Source of the DNA: a candidate division CSSED10-310 bacterium
GTDB taxonomy: Bacteria > CSSED10-310 > JAFGJC01
DNA: 64,000 nt
Assembly (NCBI GenBank): GCA_016927905.1
Contig: JAFGLW010000009.1
Location: forward strand, 37,646 to 101,645
Direction: 5' to 3'
The position numbers were made by a program, and so were the translations under genes. This document shows, piece by piece, positions 53,186 through 63,041 of this stretch; within the stretch, counting starts at the first letter, position 1, and every line of letters starts with the position of its first letter. Below the pieces are notes generated by a model, which did no database searches, was not told where the DNA came from, and saw only the letters and a list, made by a program, of their open reading frames with translations.

Positions 53186-55318
53186 ATGAAATCGAAAGGT
53201 TTGATCATGATCCGGGTGTTGATCCTGACGCTCGTTTCGCTGGCACCTGTTCATGCGGCCTACCAGGTCGGCGACACCGTCGCGGACTGGACGCTGTACG
53301 ACGCCGACGGCAATCCCCACCGGTTGTACGACTACATGGGGAAAATCGTCATGATCAATTTCTGGTCCGACACCTGAGGTTCCTGCAAAGCGGAGGCTCC
53401 GCTTTTGGAAAATGTTTGGCAGGAATTCAAAGGCGAGCAGGTGGTCGTTTTCGGTGCCGGACTGGCGCAGACACAGGACGGCTGCAAGCTGTGGCGTTAC
53501 AACTACGATCTGACCTACATCGTGCTGGCAGATACGAACAGAGTGGCATTCAATCCGTTCAGCCAGGGATACATTCCCCACAATGCCATCATGGATGAAA
53601 ACATGGTCGTGCAATATACGAGGTATGGTTATTACGAATCCCAGATCCGGACGAAACTGACGGAGCTCTCAGCGCCTCTGGTCAAGATCGATTTCGATCC
53701 TTTGTCCAACACGGAGAACACTGCATCTCCATATTCGATTTCATGCGACATCCGGACCGGCGGGAGCATCATATCCGGAACGGAGTTCGTTTACTGGAAT
53801 ACGGACGGCGGTTCCGGTTTCACCGCCAATCCGCTCACCTGGCAGACTGGGGACAATTATACAGGCAGCATCCCCGCCCAAGGGCACGGCACGACTGTTT
53901 ATTACTACCTGCATGCCGAGGCGGACAACGGGTTTCAGGGCAATGATCCCCCGGGTGCCCCGGAGGAGCTGCATACGTTCACAGTACTCCAGGACAGCCA
54001 GCCGCCCGTCATCGAACACGATGTCCTGACCGTCTGGCGGGAGATTCTGTGGGGTCCCGAAATCTCCGCGGACATCACCGATGATCTGCCGCTGGATACG
54101 GTGAAAGTCACGACCATGATCAACAGCGGCACTCCGGTGGATCTCGACATGACACAGGGTACGGACGGCGCTTGGATCGCGGTGTTGACCGGCACGGTCA
54201 TGGTCGGCGACGTCGTGTCCTACCGGATTGCAGCGACCGATACCGCCGGATCGCCGAACACGGCGTACCATCCGGCATCCGGCTACCATGAAATAACCGT
54301 GATCGACATGCTGGACGCCATCGTGATCGACCTGGATCAGAATCACAACAGCGGCCCGGCGCTGCAGACAGCTCTCCAGAATCTCGATCTGCATGTCGAC
54401 TATTTCACCGGAATACCCAAATATCCGGAACTTTACGGGTCGCTGTGGATCTGCCTGGGAACGGCTCCCGACAATACGCAGCTGGGATTCGATCCGTGCA
54501 TGAAATTCTATGAATACACGCTGGAAGGCGGGTACGTCTACCTCGAAGGCGGCAACGCCTGGGCGAACGACCAGAGATACCCGTTCCAGCTGCAGTTTTC
54601 GATCGGTTCGGAAGGATCCGGCAGCGCCGATACCGGCACCATCGTCGGCACGGCGGGAACATTTGCATCTGGGATGTCGTTCGAGTATGCCGGCGACAAC
54701 AACAACATGGACCGGCTGAAAGTGAAGGCCGGGGCGTTCGAATTTCTGCGGAACGCCGACCCGTCCTATGTGAACGGCATCGCAAGGGAAACGGCCACGT
54801 TCCGCACCATCGGCACCAGCTTCGAATTCGGCGGGCTGCAGGATGGTTCCGGAACCAGCACGAAGGACAATCTGGCCCGGGAATACGCGCTGTTTTTCGA
54901 TCTGATCGGTACCGAACCCACACCCACTCCGCCACCCGAACCTACCCCGACGCCGCCGCCCACCGATGAGCTCGGCGTGAAGCTGTGGATGCCGGGAACC
55001 GAGTTCCGTCCCGGATCGCCCTGCGCGTGCAAGGTCACGATCGGAAATCCCGGTCCGGGCACGTATGCCGGCGTTCCGCTGTTCGTGATTTTGGATGTCT
55101 ACGGGAACTATTTCTTCTGGCCGTCGTTCGGCGTGTTCGATTACCAGGAAATCACGGTCGATATCGGCAGCCGGGAATTCGAGGTGCTGCCGGAGTTTCT
55201 GTGGCCGTCCGGAGTGGGCAGCGCGACAGGCATCCGGTGGTACGCCGCCATGACCGATCCGGCCATCACCGGATTGCTGGGCACCATGGACACCTGGGAA
55301 TTCGGCTGGGCGGAATAG
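53186..55318 (+). CDS. Secreted redoxin-domain selenoprotein (UGA = selenocysteine at residue 64)
   Basis: 710 residues when TGA 53375-53377 is read as Sec. GGGAGG lies five bases before ATG 53186. Signal peptide about 1-24 (ending PVHA), then a TlpA/redoxin domain: VGDTVADWTLYDADGN, IVMINFWSDT, then U64-G-S-C67-KAEAPLLENVW. In homologues this is W-C-x-x-C, so Sec replaces the first catalytic cysteine. Frame and homology are continuous across the TGA, and a SECIS-like hairpin follows. The rest is beta-sandwich-like segments, then PTPTPPPEPTPTPPP and a C-terminal domain (LGVKLWMPGTEF...FVILDVYGNYFFWPSFG). Probably an exported peroxidase or thiol oxidoreductase. Confidence 0.85.
53375..53405 (+). 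promoter_or_regulatory. Bacterial SECIS-like element directly after the in-frame TGA
   Basis: TGA at 53375-53377 is followed by AAAGCGG (53387-53393), a loop AGGCT (53394-53398) and CCGCTTT (53399-53405): a perfect 7-bp stem. The loop GG lies 18-19 bases after the TGA; in E. coli fdhF the AGGUCU loop has its GG at +19/+20. Both the GG of the apical loop and the distance fit SelB recognition. The hairpin also overlaps coding sequence for KAEAPL, as expected. Confidence 0.8.
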
Positions 55319-55360
55319 AGTGTTTACGGCGATCCCATAATAAACTAGACTCGGGTTGTC

Positions 55361-58135
55361 ATGTCATTCAATCGATGGGTTCCGGCCGCTGTTTTCGTTC
55401 TGGGAACGGCGGCCGGTTTTGTGTCTGGTGCCAAGGCATCCGACAGCTACCGGCCGGTTCGAATCAATGAGATTTACACGGGTGCGCCGGACTGGGTGGA
55501 ACTGATCAACATCGGCGAAACGGCGATCGATATCGGCGGCTGGAAACTCCGTACCTGGTTCAAAGGCATGGAGGAATTCCAGTGGGAGCATGAACCTGTT
55601 GTTTTCAGGCCGGGGACCGTTCTGGAATCCGGTGCATTCCTCATGGCGGGCGAAAACCAGTTGTTTTCATGTGCATCCGAGGGATCGGCTGTTCTGACCT
55701 GGAGCGACATGGAGGGAGTGGCCTGCGTGCTGGAAGATGCCTGGGGATACGGCGTCGACGCGGTGATCGCGGGCGGCCTGTTCGGTCATCCGGATATCGA
55801 GCTGCCGCCTGGAACCGACTTTTATCCTCCCTATCCCGTCCGGTCCCGGTCGGATGTCATCCGCAGGGTTGCCTGGCCGGATACCGACAACGGAAGCGAC
55901 TGGATCTGCGGTTGGGACGCTTCTCCCTGCAGTCTCAATCCGGATCAGGGGGAGTTCACGCCGGTACCCAATCCCCTGCCGGCGACTTCGAATGCCGGGC
56001 TGGTTCTCACGGGGTTCTTGATTACGGTGTTGCTCATTCTGAGCCGGCCGAAACGGACACCGATCGTTCTGGTATTGATGTTCCTTTCAAATGCCGCTTA
56101 TGCGGAGTTTGCCACGGATCGCATAATTGTGGCGGTGATTGACGGTGTGCGGCATGAGGATGTTTTCCATCCGGAAGTCCGTGACAGGATGCCGAACTTG
56201 AATGGAATCCTGATGCGGCAGGGCACTTTCTGCCCGCTGTTTTATTCCGGTGGCGTGACCATGACCACATCCGCCCATGCCGCCATGATCACCGGGGAGC
56301 GACTGGCATCTCCCAACAACCTGTTGATCCGGGACGACATCTACCCGTTTTATCCGAATTTTTTCGAGTACTTCCTGAGTTTCATGGAAGATCAGGGAAT
56401 CCCGCCGGATCAGCTTCGCGGCAAGACCTGCCAGATATACGGCAAGCATACCGACTGCAACAACATGGCATTCGGCCTGCATCCCGGCTATGGATTTCCC
56501 TACCGGTCCCGCATCCGGTTTCCCGACCAGGAAGCCGGGGATACCGGGCCGCACCGGGATGCCCGGGTTTTTCAGGATGCCATGGAGGAGATGGCGGTCA
56601 ACCAGCCGGACCTGATGTTGCTCAATTTCGCCCAGGTGGATCAGCGGGGGCACTGGGGCGTGTGGGAACACTACGAGTATTCCATTCGGAAGGCCGATGA
56701 ATACGTGAGGGAACTGTGGCGCAGGATCCAGACCGACCCGTATTACAAGGACCGGACCACGCTCATGATCCTAACCGATCACGGCCGGCATGACGATGCC
56801 CACGGCGGGTACCGGCATCACGGGTGCACCTGCTATGGATGCCGGCATTCGTTCATGCTGGTCCTGGGTCCGGATACGCCGGCCGGAGTGGAATGCAGTG
56901 AGACTTACTGCTTGGTGGACATCTGCCAGACCGTGGGTGTGTTGATGGGAATCGATACACCCTTTTCCGAGGGGCGTTTCATGAGCGGGCTTTTTCCGGA
57001 GGGAGAGAGCGGGAAGCGGCGGGATATGGATCCGGCCAGCCTGAGCCGGACGGAAGGCCGGTCGCGGCACCCGGTCATCGCTGTCAACGGGCAGAACCTG
57101 GCCGCAGCCTGGATGGATGATTCATCCGGCGGGTGGGATATATATCTTCGCCGGTCGATGGATGGCGGCCTGTCCTGGACGTTGACCGGAGCGGTGCCCG
57201 TTCCCGTGGAAGGGGAAACCGCACACTGGGTCGACCTGATCCATGCACAGAACGGCACACTGTTCGCTGCGGAATCGACGGTGCAGGACCCGTCTCTGGC
57301 CACCGTGCAGTCCGGATGGCGGGCGCATCTGGTGGACCTGGACTCTGGATTTCCGGAAGCGACCGGAAATACCGGCCTGGTGGGAACACCGGCTCAGATT
57401 GCGATCGACGGGGCATCTCTTCAGATGGTGTGGCCGTATTTTTACACCAAGGTGGATCTGGTGCCGCCCTTTCACAGCGCGGTCCGGGTGACGATTCAGG
57501 ATCTTCCCGGCACGCTGCCGCGCACCGTGACTGCGGCGGACGGTGAGTTCCTGGCGGCCGAGCCCGGTGTAGCGCGCAGAGGGGAACTGTGCCACGTGGT
57601 CTACCAGACCCTGGACGACCGGATGTGGAACGTCGGATACGCCCGGTCGGGGGATGCCGGCACGACCTGGACCCAGCGCTATCTGCTGGTGCCGTCACTT
57701 GAGATTTTCATTGCATCACCGGCCGTGACGGTATCAGAAAATCACGTGATCGTGACATTTCTGCAGCGGATAACGGATCAGGGAAAATGGCAGGTCATGG
57801 CAATCCGGAGTTCGGACGGGGGCGGGACCTGGGCGGCACCGGTCGGGCTCTCGGATCCGGCGGCGGATGCGGCATACCCGGCACTGATGTGCAGCGGTAA
57901 TACCGTGGTTTGCGCCTGGAGTGCGTTTTGGGGCCGGCAGGCGTCGATTCATGCGCGGATCAGCCGGGACGGGGGCGTCACCTGGGAAACGGAGCAGAAC
58001 TGGACGCCCGAATCCCGGATGGCGGTCCAGCCGGATCTGGACCGAATTGGCAGCGACCTGGCGATGGTGTGGGCGGACCAGGCGCTCGGCTGCTCGGAAA
58101 TCTACTTCACCCGAATACCGGAAGTGTTCTGGTAA
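55361..58135 (+). CDS. Multi-domain exported protein: lamin-tail + alkaline-phosphatase-superfamily + Asp-box repeats
   Basis: 924 residues. Signal peptide 1-27; lamin-tail-like domain about 30-195 (RINEIYTGAPDWVELINIG...IDIGGWKL). Then PLPATSNAG, a hydrophobic span (about 211-228) and SRPKR, like a C-terminal sorting signal; immediately after comes a second signal-like segment (IVLVLMFLSNAAYA). A phosphatase-type domain follows (IIVAVIDGVRHED, TMTTSAHAAMITG, LILTDHGRHDDAHGG), then four Asp-box (S-x-D-x-G-x-x-W) repeats from about 575. It looks like two secreted proteins fused in frame. Starts 42 bases after the selenoprotein gene. Confidence 0.82.
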   Translation: MSFNRWVPAAVFVLGTAAGFVSGAKASDSYRPVRINEIYTGAPDWVELINIGETAIDIGGWKLRTWFKGMEEFQWEHEPVVFRPGTVLESGAFLMAGENQLFSCASEGSAVLTWSDMEGVACVLEDAWGYGVDAVIAGGLFGHPDIELPPGTDFYPPYPVRSRSDVIRRVAWPDTDNGSDWICGWDASPCSLNPDQGEFTPVPNPLPATSNAGLVLTGFLITVLLILSRPKRTPIVLVLMFLSNAAYAEFATDRIIVAVIDGVRHEDVFHPEVRDRMPNLNGILMRQGTFCPLFYSGGVTMTTSAHAAMITGERLASPNNLLIRDDIYPFYPNFFEYFLSFMEDQGIPPDQLRGKTCQIYGKHTDCNNMAFGLHPGYGFPYRSRIRFPDQEAGDTGPHRDARVFQDAMEEMAVNQPDLMLLNFAQVDQRGHWGVWEHYEYSIRKADEYVRELWRRIQTDPYYKDRTTLMILTDHGRHDDAHGGYRHHGCTCYGCRHSFMLVLGPDTPAGVECSETYCLVDICQTVGVLMGIDTPFSEGRFMSGLFPEGESGKRRDMDPASLSRTEGRSRHPVIAVNGQNLAAAWMDDSSGGWDIYLRRSMDGGLSWTLTGAVPVPVEGETAHWVDLIHAQNGTLFAAESTVQDPSLATVQSGWRAHLVDLDSGFPEATGNTGLVGTPAQIAIDGASLQMVWPYFYTKVDLVPPFHSAVRVTIQDLPGTLPRTVTAADGEFLAAEPGVARRGELCHVVYQTLDDRMWNVGYARSGDAGTTWTQRYLLVPSLEIFIASPAVTVSENHVIVTFLQRITDQGKWQVMAIRSSDGGGTWAAPVGLSDPAADAAYPALMCSGNTVVCAWSAFWGRQASIHARISRDGGVTWETEQNWTPESRMAVQPDLDRIGSDLAMVWADQALGCSEIYFTRIPEVFW

Positions 58136-58161
58136 TGAACCACCGTCCGGTCCAGAAAAAA

Positions 58162-59592
58162 TCAGTGTTTTTTCTCGAAACGTTTCGGGTGGGCCAGGGT
58201 GGTCATTTCATTCAGATGTGACTTGAATTCATAAAATGTCCGGATGTTCATCAGCCGGTGGAACAGATACCGAGGCCGGAGATAGAAGCGGCGGGAGGCC
58301 AGGTTCCGGTACTGCAGGACCTCATCCGCCGACATGGATTCGTTGCCCATGACCGCGTAGCTTCCCGACTGATCCATCGGCTGGATTTCCTCCGAAATCC
58401 AACCCTTGGTGACGGCGGTCTGCCTGAGAAGGGTTCCCGGGCGGGGTGCGGGGACATTAAACGAAGCGAAGTCCAGACCCAGGTCGATGGCGAAATCGGA
58501 GATCTCCTCCGCCTCCGTCCGGGTCATCCCGGGCAGGCCGATCACAAAGGTTCCCACGGTGCGGATCCCCAGGGCCTGGCACCAGGATATGGCGTCCCGG
58601 ATCTGGCTGCCGGTCAATCCCTTGCCGGCCAGCTTCAAAGCGGTATCCGACTTGGATTCGACTCCGAAAACCACGGTGTGGCAGCCGGCCTGCTTCATCA
58701 GACGGAGAAATCCCCGGTCGACCGTGTCCGCCCGGGTGAAACAGATGAATCCCATACCGTACCGCCGGTGAATCATCTCCTCCAGAATCCGCTCTGTACG
58801 ATCCCGCTGCACCCCGAACGTCTGATCATCGAAATAAATGTCCTTGAATCCCAGCCGCTTGATATAGTCCAGTTCCCGGATCACGTTTTCCACGGTTCGG
58901 ACTTTGTGTCCCAGCCGGCTGATCGTGCAGAAATGACAGTGATGGGGGCAGCCGAAATCAGTCAGGACCGTGGCGAACGGAAACCGGCGGACGAACGGAT
59001 AGCGATACTGGTGATTGGGAAAATATTCATGCCTGGGAATGGCCATCTCGTAAGATTCCCCGGATCCACGTATCTCCGGACCCTCGATGATTTCAGAACC
59101 ACAGCGGTAGACGATGTTGGGAATGGGATCACCGGCCTGAAATCCGGCTTCGGGATGATACCGGTCCAGCAGGGTCAGAATATCGCATGAGGTGAAATCC
59201 AGAATAGCGCCGTCCAGGCAGGGAACCCGCTCCATCTGACGTGCCGGATTTTCCAAAAACAGTTCGCCGGAAGCGACAATCCGGCATCCGCTGTTCCGTT
59301 TGACATCCTCCATGAACCGGAAATCCTCCGGGAAGGAAACCACTCCCGTCAGAAAAATGATGACATCCGGCCGTTGGGATCGAATCGCGGCGGCCACCAT
59401 ACCGCGGGTGGAACCGGCGGTCATCCCGTCGATCACGCGAATCTCGTGCCGGGTGTCCAGCGTTCCCGACAGCATCAGCAGGTCTACCGGGTGATAGATG
59501 TAGTTCGCTTTGGAAACTTTGGAGCAGTAGTAGTCCCGGACATAGATCCGGTCGCCGGGAGGATTCAGCAGCAGGACTTTCAGACGGCTCAC
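58162..59592 (-). CDS. B12-binding-domain radical SAM protein (fifth)
   Basis: 476 residues. KVLLLNPPGDRIYVRDYYCSK opens a cobalamin-binding-type domain; the radical SAM core has C215-P-H-H-C219-H-F-C222 and CHTVVFGVESKSDTALKLAGKGL, then VIGLPGMTRTEAEE. This is the HpnJ/BchE-like layout with 'NPP' start. The ATG overlaps the stop of the GT-C-like gene by four bases (ATGA), so they are coupled. Substrate unknown. Confidence 0.9.
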   Translation of the reverse strand: MSRLKVLLLNPPGDRIYVRDYYCSKVSKANYIYHPVDLLMLSGTLDTRHEIRVIDGMTAGSTRGMVAAAIRSQRPDVIIFLTGVVSFPEDFRFMEDVKRNSGCRIVASGELFLENPARQMERVPCLDGAILDFTSCDILTLLDRYHPEAGFQAGDPIPNIVYRCGSEIIEGPEIRGSGESYEMAIPRHEYFPNHQYRYPFVRRFPFATVLTDFGCPHHCHFCTISRLGHKVRTVENVIRELDYIKRLGFKDIYFDDQTFGVQRDRTERILEEMIHRRYGMGFICFTRADTVDRGFLRLMKQAGCHTVVFGVESKSDTALKLAGKGLTGSQIRDAISWCQALGIRTVGTFVIGLPGMTRTEAEEISDFAIDLGLDFASFNVPAPRPGTLLRQTAVTKGWISEEIQPMDQSGSYAVMGNESMSADEVLQYRNLASRRFYLRPRYLFHRLMNIRTFYEFKSHLNEMTTLAHPKRFEKKH

Positions 59593-60980
59593 GGGACGGT
59601 TCCTGTTTCCCTTCGGCTCTTAAAACGGGTCACCATCAGCAGGAATAAAAAAATCAGCACGGGCAGGGTGCCCGAACCCAAGTATACGATCTCCCGGATC
59701 CAGTTCCAATGACCCTCAAAGAAATAAAAAGGTGACGGGACGGCCGCCAAGAGCCAGGGCAGCAGAAACCGGGATTTTTTTGTGGCGGTGAATGCCAGCA
59801 CCAGCGCGCTCAGAAGCAGGACCTGGTGGTGCTCCCAGACATGGGTGTACCCCAGGAAATAAACCGTGACCCAGATGCAGAGCACTCGGATGGGATTGAA
59901 CGGTTTATGCAGAAAAGTGAAATAAAGACCGGTTACCAGTGCAGCCAGGGCGATCCCCAGGGCGACTCGATCGGAAAAACAGAAGTGGAACACCAGGTTT
60001 TGAAAACACAGGTTTCCCAGGCTGGACACCATCTCCCGGCCCGAAGCCCATCCGAAAAAGACGGGTGCATCGGCGGGATAAACCGAGAAATATATCGCCA
60101 CGGACAGAACGGGAATTCCCAGGCCCCAGGCCAGAACACGCCACTGCTTCAGGCGGACAAGCAGGGATGCATAGAGCAGCGTCAGGGGTTTTACCAGCAG
60201 CGTCAGCATCCACCACAAACCCGCCCGGCTCCGGGATCCTTCTCCAGCCCACCAGGCGCCCAGGACAAACGTGCCGGTCATGATCAAAAAGGTTGTCTGG
60301 CCCATGTACAGCTCCAGATACCAGGGTGTGAAAGCCAGCCACATGACGGCGGACAGGATGAAAACCTGAGGCGTATACCGGCTCATCCGCCACGTGATCC
60401 AGATGCAGCCGAACAGGGCGAATTCATGCAGGACCGTCCAAAAAAGATAGGCGTTCCAGGGTGACAGGAAACTGAGCGCCCAGCCTGCGGTGTATATGAA
60501 TCCCGGCGGATATCGGTTTGGCGGGTGAAACGGCACGGTCCGTTTCAGTATTGTCGCCCGCCGGGTGTCCGCTTCGGACGAATCGTTTTCATAGATATTG
60601 AGTCCCTTCCGGAGAGCGGTTCCGGCATAGATGATCTGGAAGAAATCGCCGCCCGGATCCGTCCGGTTGGCGTCCCGGACCCACAGATCCAGTCCGAAAT
60701 TGTCGGTTTGTCTGGGTGGAACCGATATGAGCTGCCGGGTGCGGATTTCGTGAGCCTTGAGTTCCCGGAGCTTCTGTTCGAAACGATGGGTTCCCGGCCG
60801 GGAAAGCGGTCCGGAGGACCGGTGCCCGCGATTCCAGTGTGCGGGCGGCCTGCTGCCGGTTCGGATCGGGACCAGCTCCCCGCCGGACCAGGTGAAGTGA
60901 CGGGCCAGATTAGCCAGCATGATGCCGTGGGCAATCGCCGCCATAAACAGAACCACCTGGGCCATTCGCCGGGAGATCAT
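59589..60980 (-). CDS. GT87/DUF2029-like polytopic mannosyltransferase-type membrane protein
   Basis: 463 residues with about ten spans. The first loop has DFFQIIYAGTALRKGLNIYEND and PFHPPNRYPPGFIYTAGWAL; then FILSAVMWLAFTPWYLELYMGQTTFLIMTGTFVLGAWWAGEG, typical of DUF2029 (GT87) alpha-mannosyltransferases, which use polyprenyl-phosphate-mannose. ATG 60980 overlaps the methyltransferase stop and the stop overlaps the radical SAM start, so all three form one operon. Confidence 0.86.
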   Translation of the reverse strand: MISRRMAQVVLFMAAIAHGIMLANLARHFTWSGGELVPIRTGSRPPAHWNRGHRSSGPLSRPGTHRFEQKLRELKAHEIRTRQLISVPPRQTDNFGLDLWVRDANRTDPGGDFFQIIYAGTALRKGLNIYENDSSEADTRRATILKRTVPFHPPNRYPPGFIYTAGWALSFLSPWNAYLFWTVLHEFALFGCIWITWRMSRYTPQVFILSAVMWLAFTPWYLELYMGQTTFLIMTGTFVLGAWWAGEGSRSRAGLWWMLTLLVKPLTLLYASLLVRLKQWRVLAWGLGIPVLSVAIYFSVYPADAPVFFGWASGREMVSSLGNLCFQNLVFHFCFSDRVALGIALAALVTGLYFTFLHKPFNPIRVLCIWVTVYFLGYTHVWEHHQVLLLSALVLAFTATKKSRFLLPWLLAAVPSPFYFFEGHWNWIREIVYLGSGTLPVLIFLFLLMVTRFKSRRETGTVP

Positions 60981-61723
60981 CCCGGGTCGACCTCCTTCGG
61001 ACGGGCCAGGCAGAACAGGGAGGTTCCGAACGGCAGCCCGATCCGGGTCGATATCCAGGCTTCCAGATACAGCCATTTCGCCAGCAGGGTGTTCCATGGT
61101 TCGGACAGGTTGTTGATATCGCTCTTGAAAACTTCCGGCGGGTCGACGAACCGGTCTTTGAGCGCTTTCAATATCAGGGGGAAAAACAGGCAGAAATAGC
61201 CGTAAACGGTCTGGTTGACAATGAAACCAGCGTTTTCCAGAAGACGGTTCAGCCCGGAACGTGTGTAACGGCGCATGTGATCGAGCTGAATGTCGCGCCA
61301 GCTCGCCAGGAAACGGAATGCGGGCACCGACACGATCAGGATGCCGCCGGGCGCCAGCAGGTTCCGCGCCTGGATCAGCGCCCGGGCGTCGTCCTGGAGA
61401 TGTTCCAGGCAGTCGAACACGGCGATCAGGGCGAACCGGCCGGGCTTGAAGGGGATGGCGTCGGTGGTGGCGCGCACCAGCGGAACGTCGCTCCGGCTCT
61501 TGGCCAGAATCAGGGCATCCCGGGACAGTTCCATCCCGACGACTTGTCCCCAGCCCTCGAGGAACTCGAACAGCGTCCCGGTCCCGCAGCCCAGGTCGAG
61601 CACCCGGCCGGATGGCTGAAGGCCGGCGCGGTGCAGCAGTCCCCGCACGAAACCCTTCTTGCCGCGGTACCACCAGTAGTTCTGCCCCTCGGCATCCATG
61701 TTCCGGAAAATTTCCGCTTCCAC
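60977..61723 (-). CDS. Class I SAM-dependent methyltransferase
   Basis: 248 residues. GRVLDLGCGTGTLFEFLEGWGQVVGMELSRDALILAKSR (motif I and post-I), then FDCLEHLQDDARALIQARNLLAPGGILIVSVPAF, standard for methyltransferase type 11/UbiE-like proteins. The N-terminal segment NYWWYRGKKGFVRGLL is common in O-methyltransferases acting on glycolipids or polyprenyl glycans. Start is GTG 61723 or ATG 61699. First gene of the methyltransferase/GT87/radical SAM operon. Confidence 0.9.
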   Translation of the reverse strand: MEAEIFRNMDAEGQNYWWYRGKKGFVRGLLHRAGLQPSGRVLDLGCGTGTLFEFLEGWGQVVGMELSRDALILAKSRSDVPLVRATTDAIPFKPGRFALIAVFDCLEHLQDDARALIQARNLLAPGGILIVSVPAFRFLASWRDIQLDHMRRYTRSGLNRLLENAGFIVNQTVYGYFCLFFPLILKALKDRFVDPPEVFKSDINNLSEPWNTLLAKWLYLEAWISTRIGLPFGTSLFCLARPKEVDPG

Positions 61724-61967
61724 GGCATCGCATCATACCGTGAATTCGCCACGGGAGCCAGAGAGATCCCCATCCCCTGCTCTTTCCCCTGAATTTTCAA
61801 TTTCCATCACAACAGGCTGCCGTCGATGTGAGGGCGGGGTCGATACCGGGTTGATGGATCCCCGGATGCGGCATCGGGCCGGCGAATATGATATCCTCTT
61901 TTCCGGCCGGGGGATGGTTCACGGTCATGCAAGAAAAATTTTATCCGGTGAAAGGCGTCGGCAAGCA

Positions 61968-63041
61968 ATGCGTCGGGTTTCGGTGATCATTCTCAATTAC
62001 AATACGCTGCACTGCCTGCCGCGCTGCCTGAACGCCCTGGATTCCCAGACATTCCGTGATTTCGACATCCTGATCGTCGACAACGCCTCCGCCGACAAAT
62101 CGGTGGACTGGCTGAAACGGAACCGGTCGGATATCCCCGTCATCGAAAATGAAACCAATCAGTGGTACTGCCGGGGAAACAACATCGGGATCCGTAATAC
62201 CGCAGGCGAATTCGCGCTGCTGCTCAATCCCGATGTTTTTCTCGAGCCGGAGTTCCTGGACCGGGCCGTGCGGGCGTTGGCGCGCGATCCCGGGCTGGGC
62301 GGGGTCCAGGGCAAACTCTGGAAACTGTCGTCGGCCGATTCCCGGCTGCCCCAGCCGGGTCTCCGGCGGATCGACACCACCGGATGCCTGATGACGCAAA
62401 GCCGGCGGAATTTCGACCGGGATCAGGAGGAACGAGACGACGGCCGGTTCGATACGCCCGGTCCGGTGTTCGGTCCCGACGGTTCGGCGGCGCTGTACAG
62501 GCGGGAGATGCTGGAGGATATCCGGATCGGAGACGAGTATTTTGACGAGGATTTCCTGGCCTACCGGGAAATCGTGGACCTGAACTGGCGGGCGCGGTCC
62601 CGGGGCTGGCGATTTGCATACGAACCCGCAGCAGCCGGATACCACCTGCGTGGATTTTCGCCTCGAACCCGGCACCGCCAGCCGGTGTTTGTGCGCCGGC
62701 TGTCCTACCGCAACCGTTACTTGACGCTGATCAAAAACGAAACACTCGGCTCATTGTGCCGGAATCCCTGGCGGTTCCTGGGATTCGAAATCCTGATGCT
62801 GGGCTATGTTCTGTTCCGGGAACCGGCGCTTCTGGCCGCCTGGATGGACCTGACGGGACTGATGCCGAAAATGCTGCAGAAACGCAGAGCCATACAATCC
62901 CGCCGCACGGTTTCAAACACGGCGGTCACACTGGAATTTGCCCGGGTGGCGCCCGGTCTGCACCGCCGGCCTGCGGCATCCGGTGTCGAAACGGATCGGC
63001 AAGGAGATGACCATGCAACCGAATCCCAAACGGCTTATTGA
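61968..63041 (+). CDS. Family 2 glycosyltransferase, rhamnosyltransferase-type
   Basis: 357 residues. VSVIILNYNTLHCLPRCLNAL, ILIVDNASADKSVDWL, NETNQWYCRGNNIGIRNTAGEFALLLNPDVFLEPEFL (D-x-D equivalent NPD) and FGPDGSAALYRREMLEDI, FLAYREIVDLNWRARSRGW match bacterial GT2 enzymes of the rhamnosyltransferase group. The last 29 bases overlap the DUF169 gene out of frame. Divergent from the methyltransferase gene across a 244-base gap in which I see no clear signal. Confidence 0.88.
   Translation: MRRVSVIILNYNTLHCLPRCLNALDSQTFRDFDILIVDNASADKSVDWLKRNRSDIPVIENETNQWYCRGNNIGIRNTAGEFALLLNPDVFLEPEFLDRAVRALARDPGLGGVQGKLWKLSSADSRLPQPGLRRIDTTGCLMTQSRRNFDRDQEERDDGRFDTPGPVFGPDGSAALYRREMLEDIRIGDEYFDEDFLAYREIVDLNWRARSRGWRFAYEPAAAGYHLRGFSPRTRHRQPVFVRRLSYRNRYLTLIKNETLGSLCRNPWRFLGFEILMLGYVLFREPALLAAWMDLTGLMPKMLQKRRAIQSRRTVSNTAVTLEFARVAPGLHRRPAASGVETDRQGDDHATESQTAY

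Noticed and set aside
53186..53377. A short 63-residue redoxin fragment and a separate large protein starting at 53405
   Set aside because: Same frame, continuous redoxin homology across the TGA, and a SECIS-like hairpin. A single selenoprotein explains everything; the start at 53405 would lack both a signal peptide and a ribosome site.
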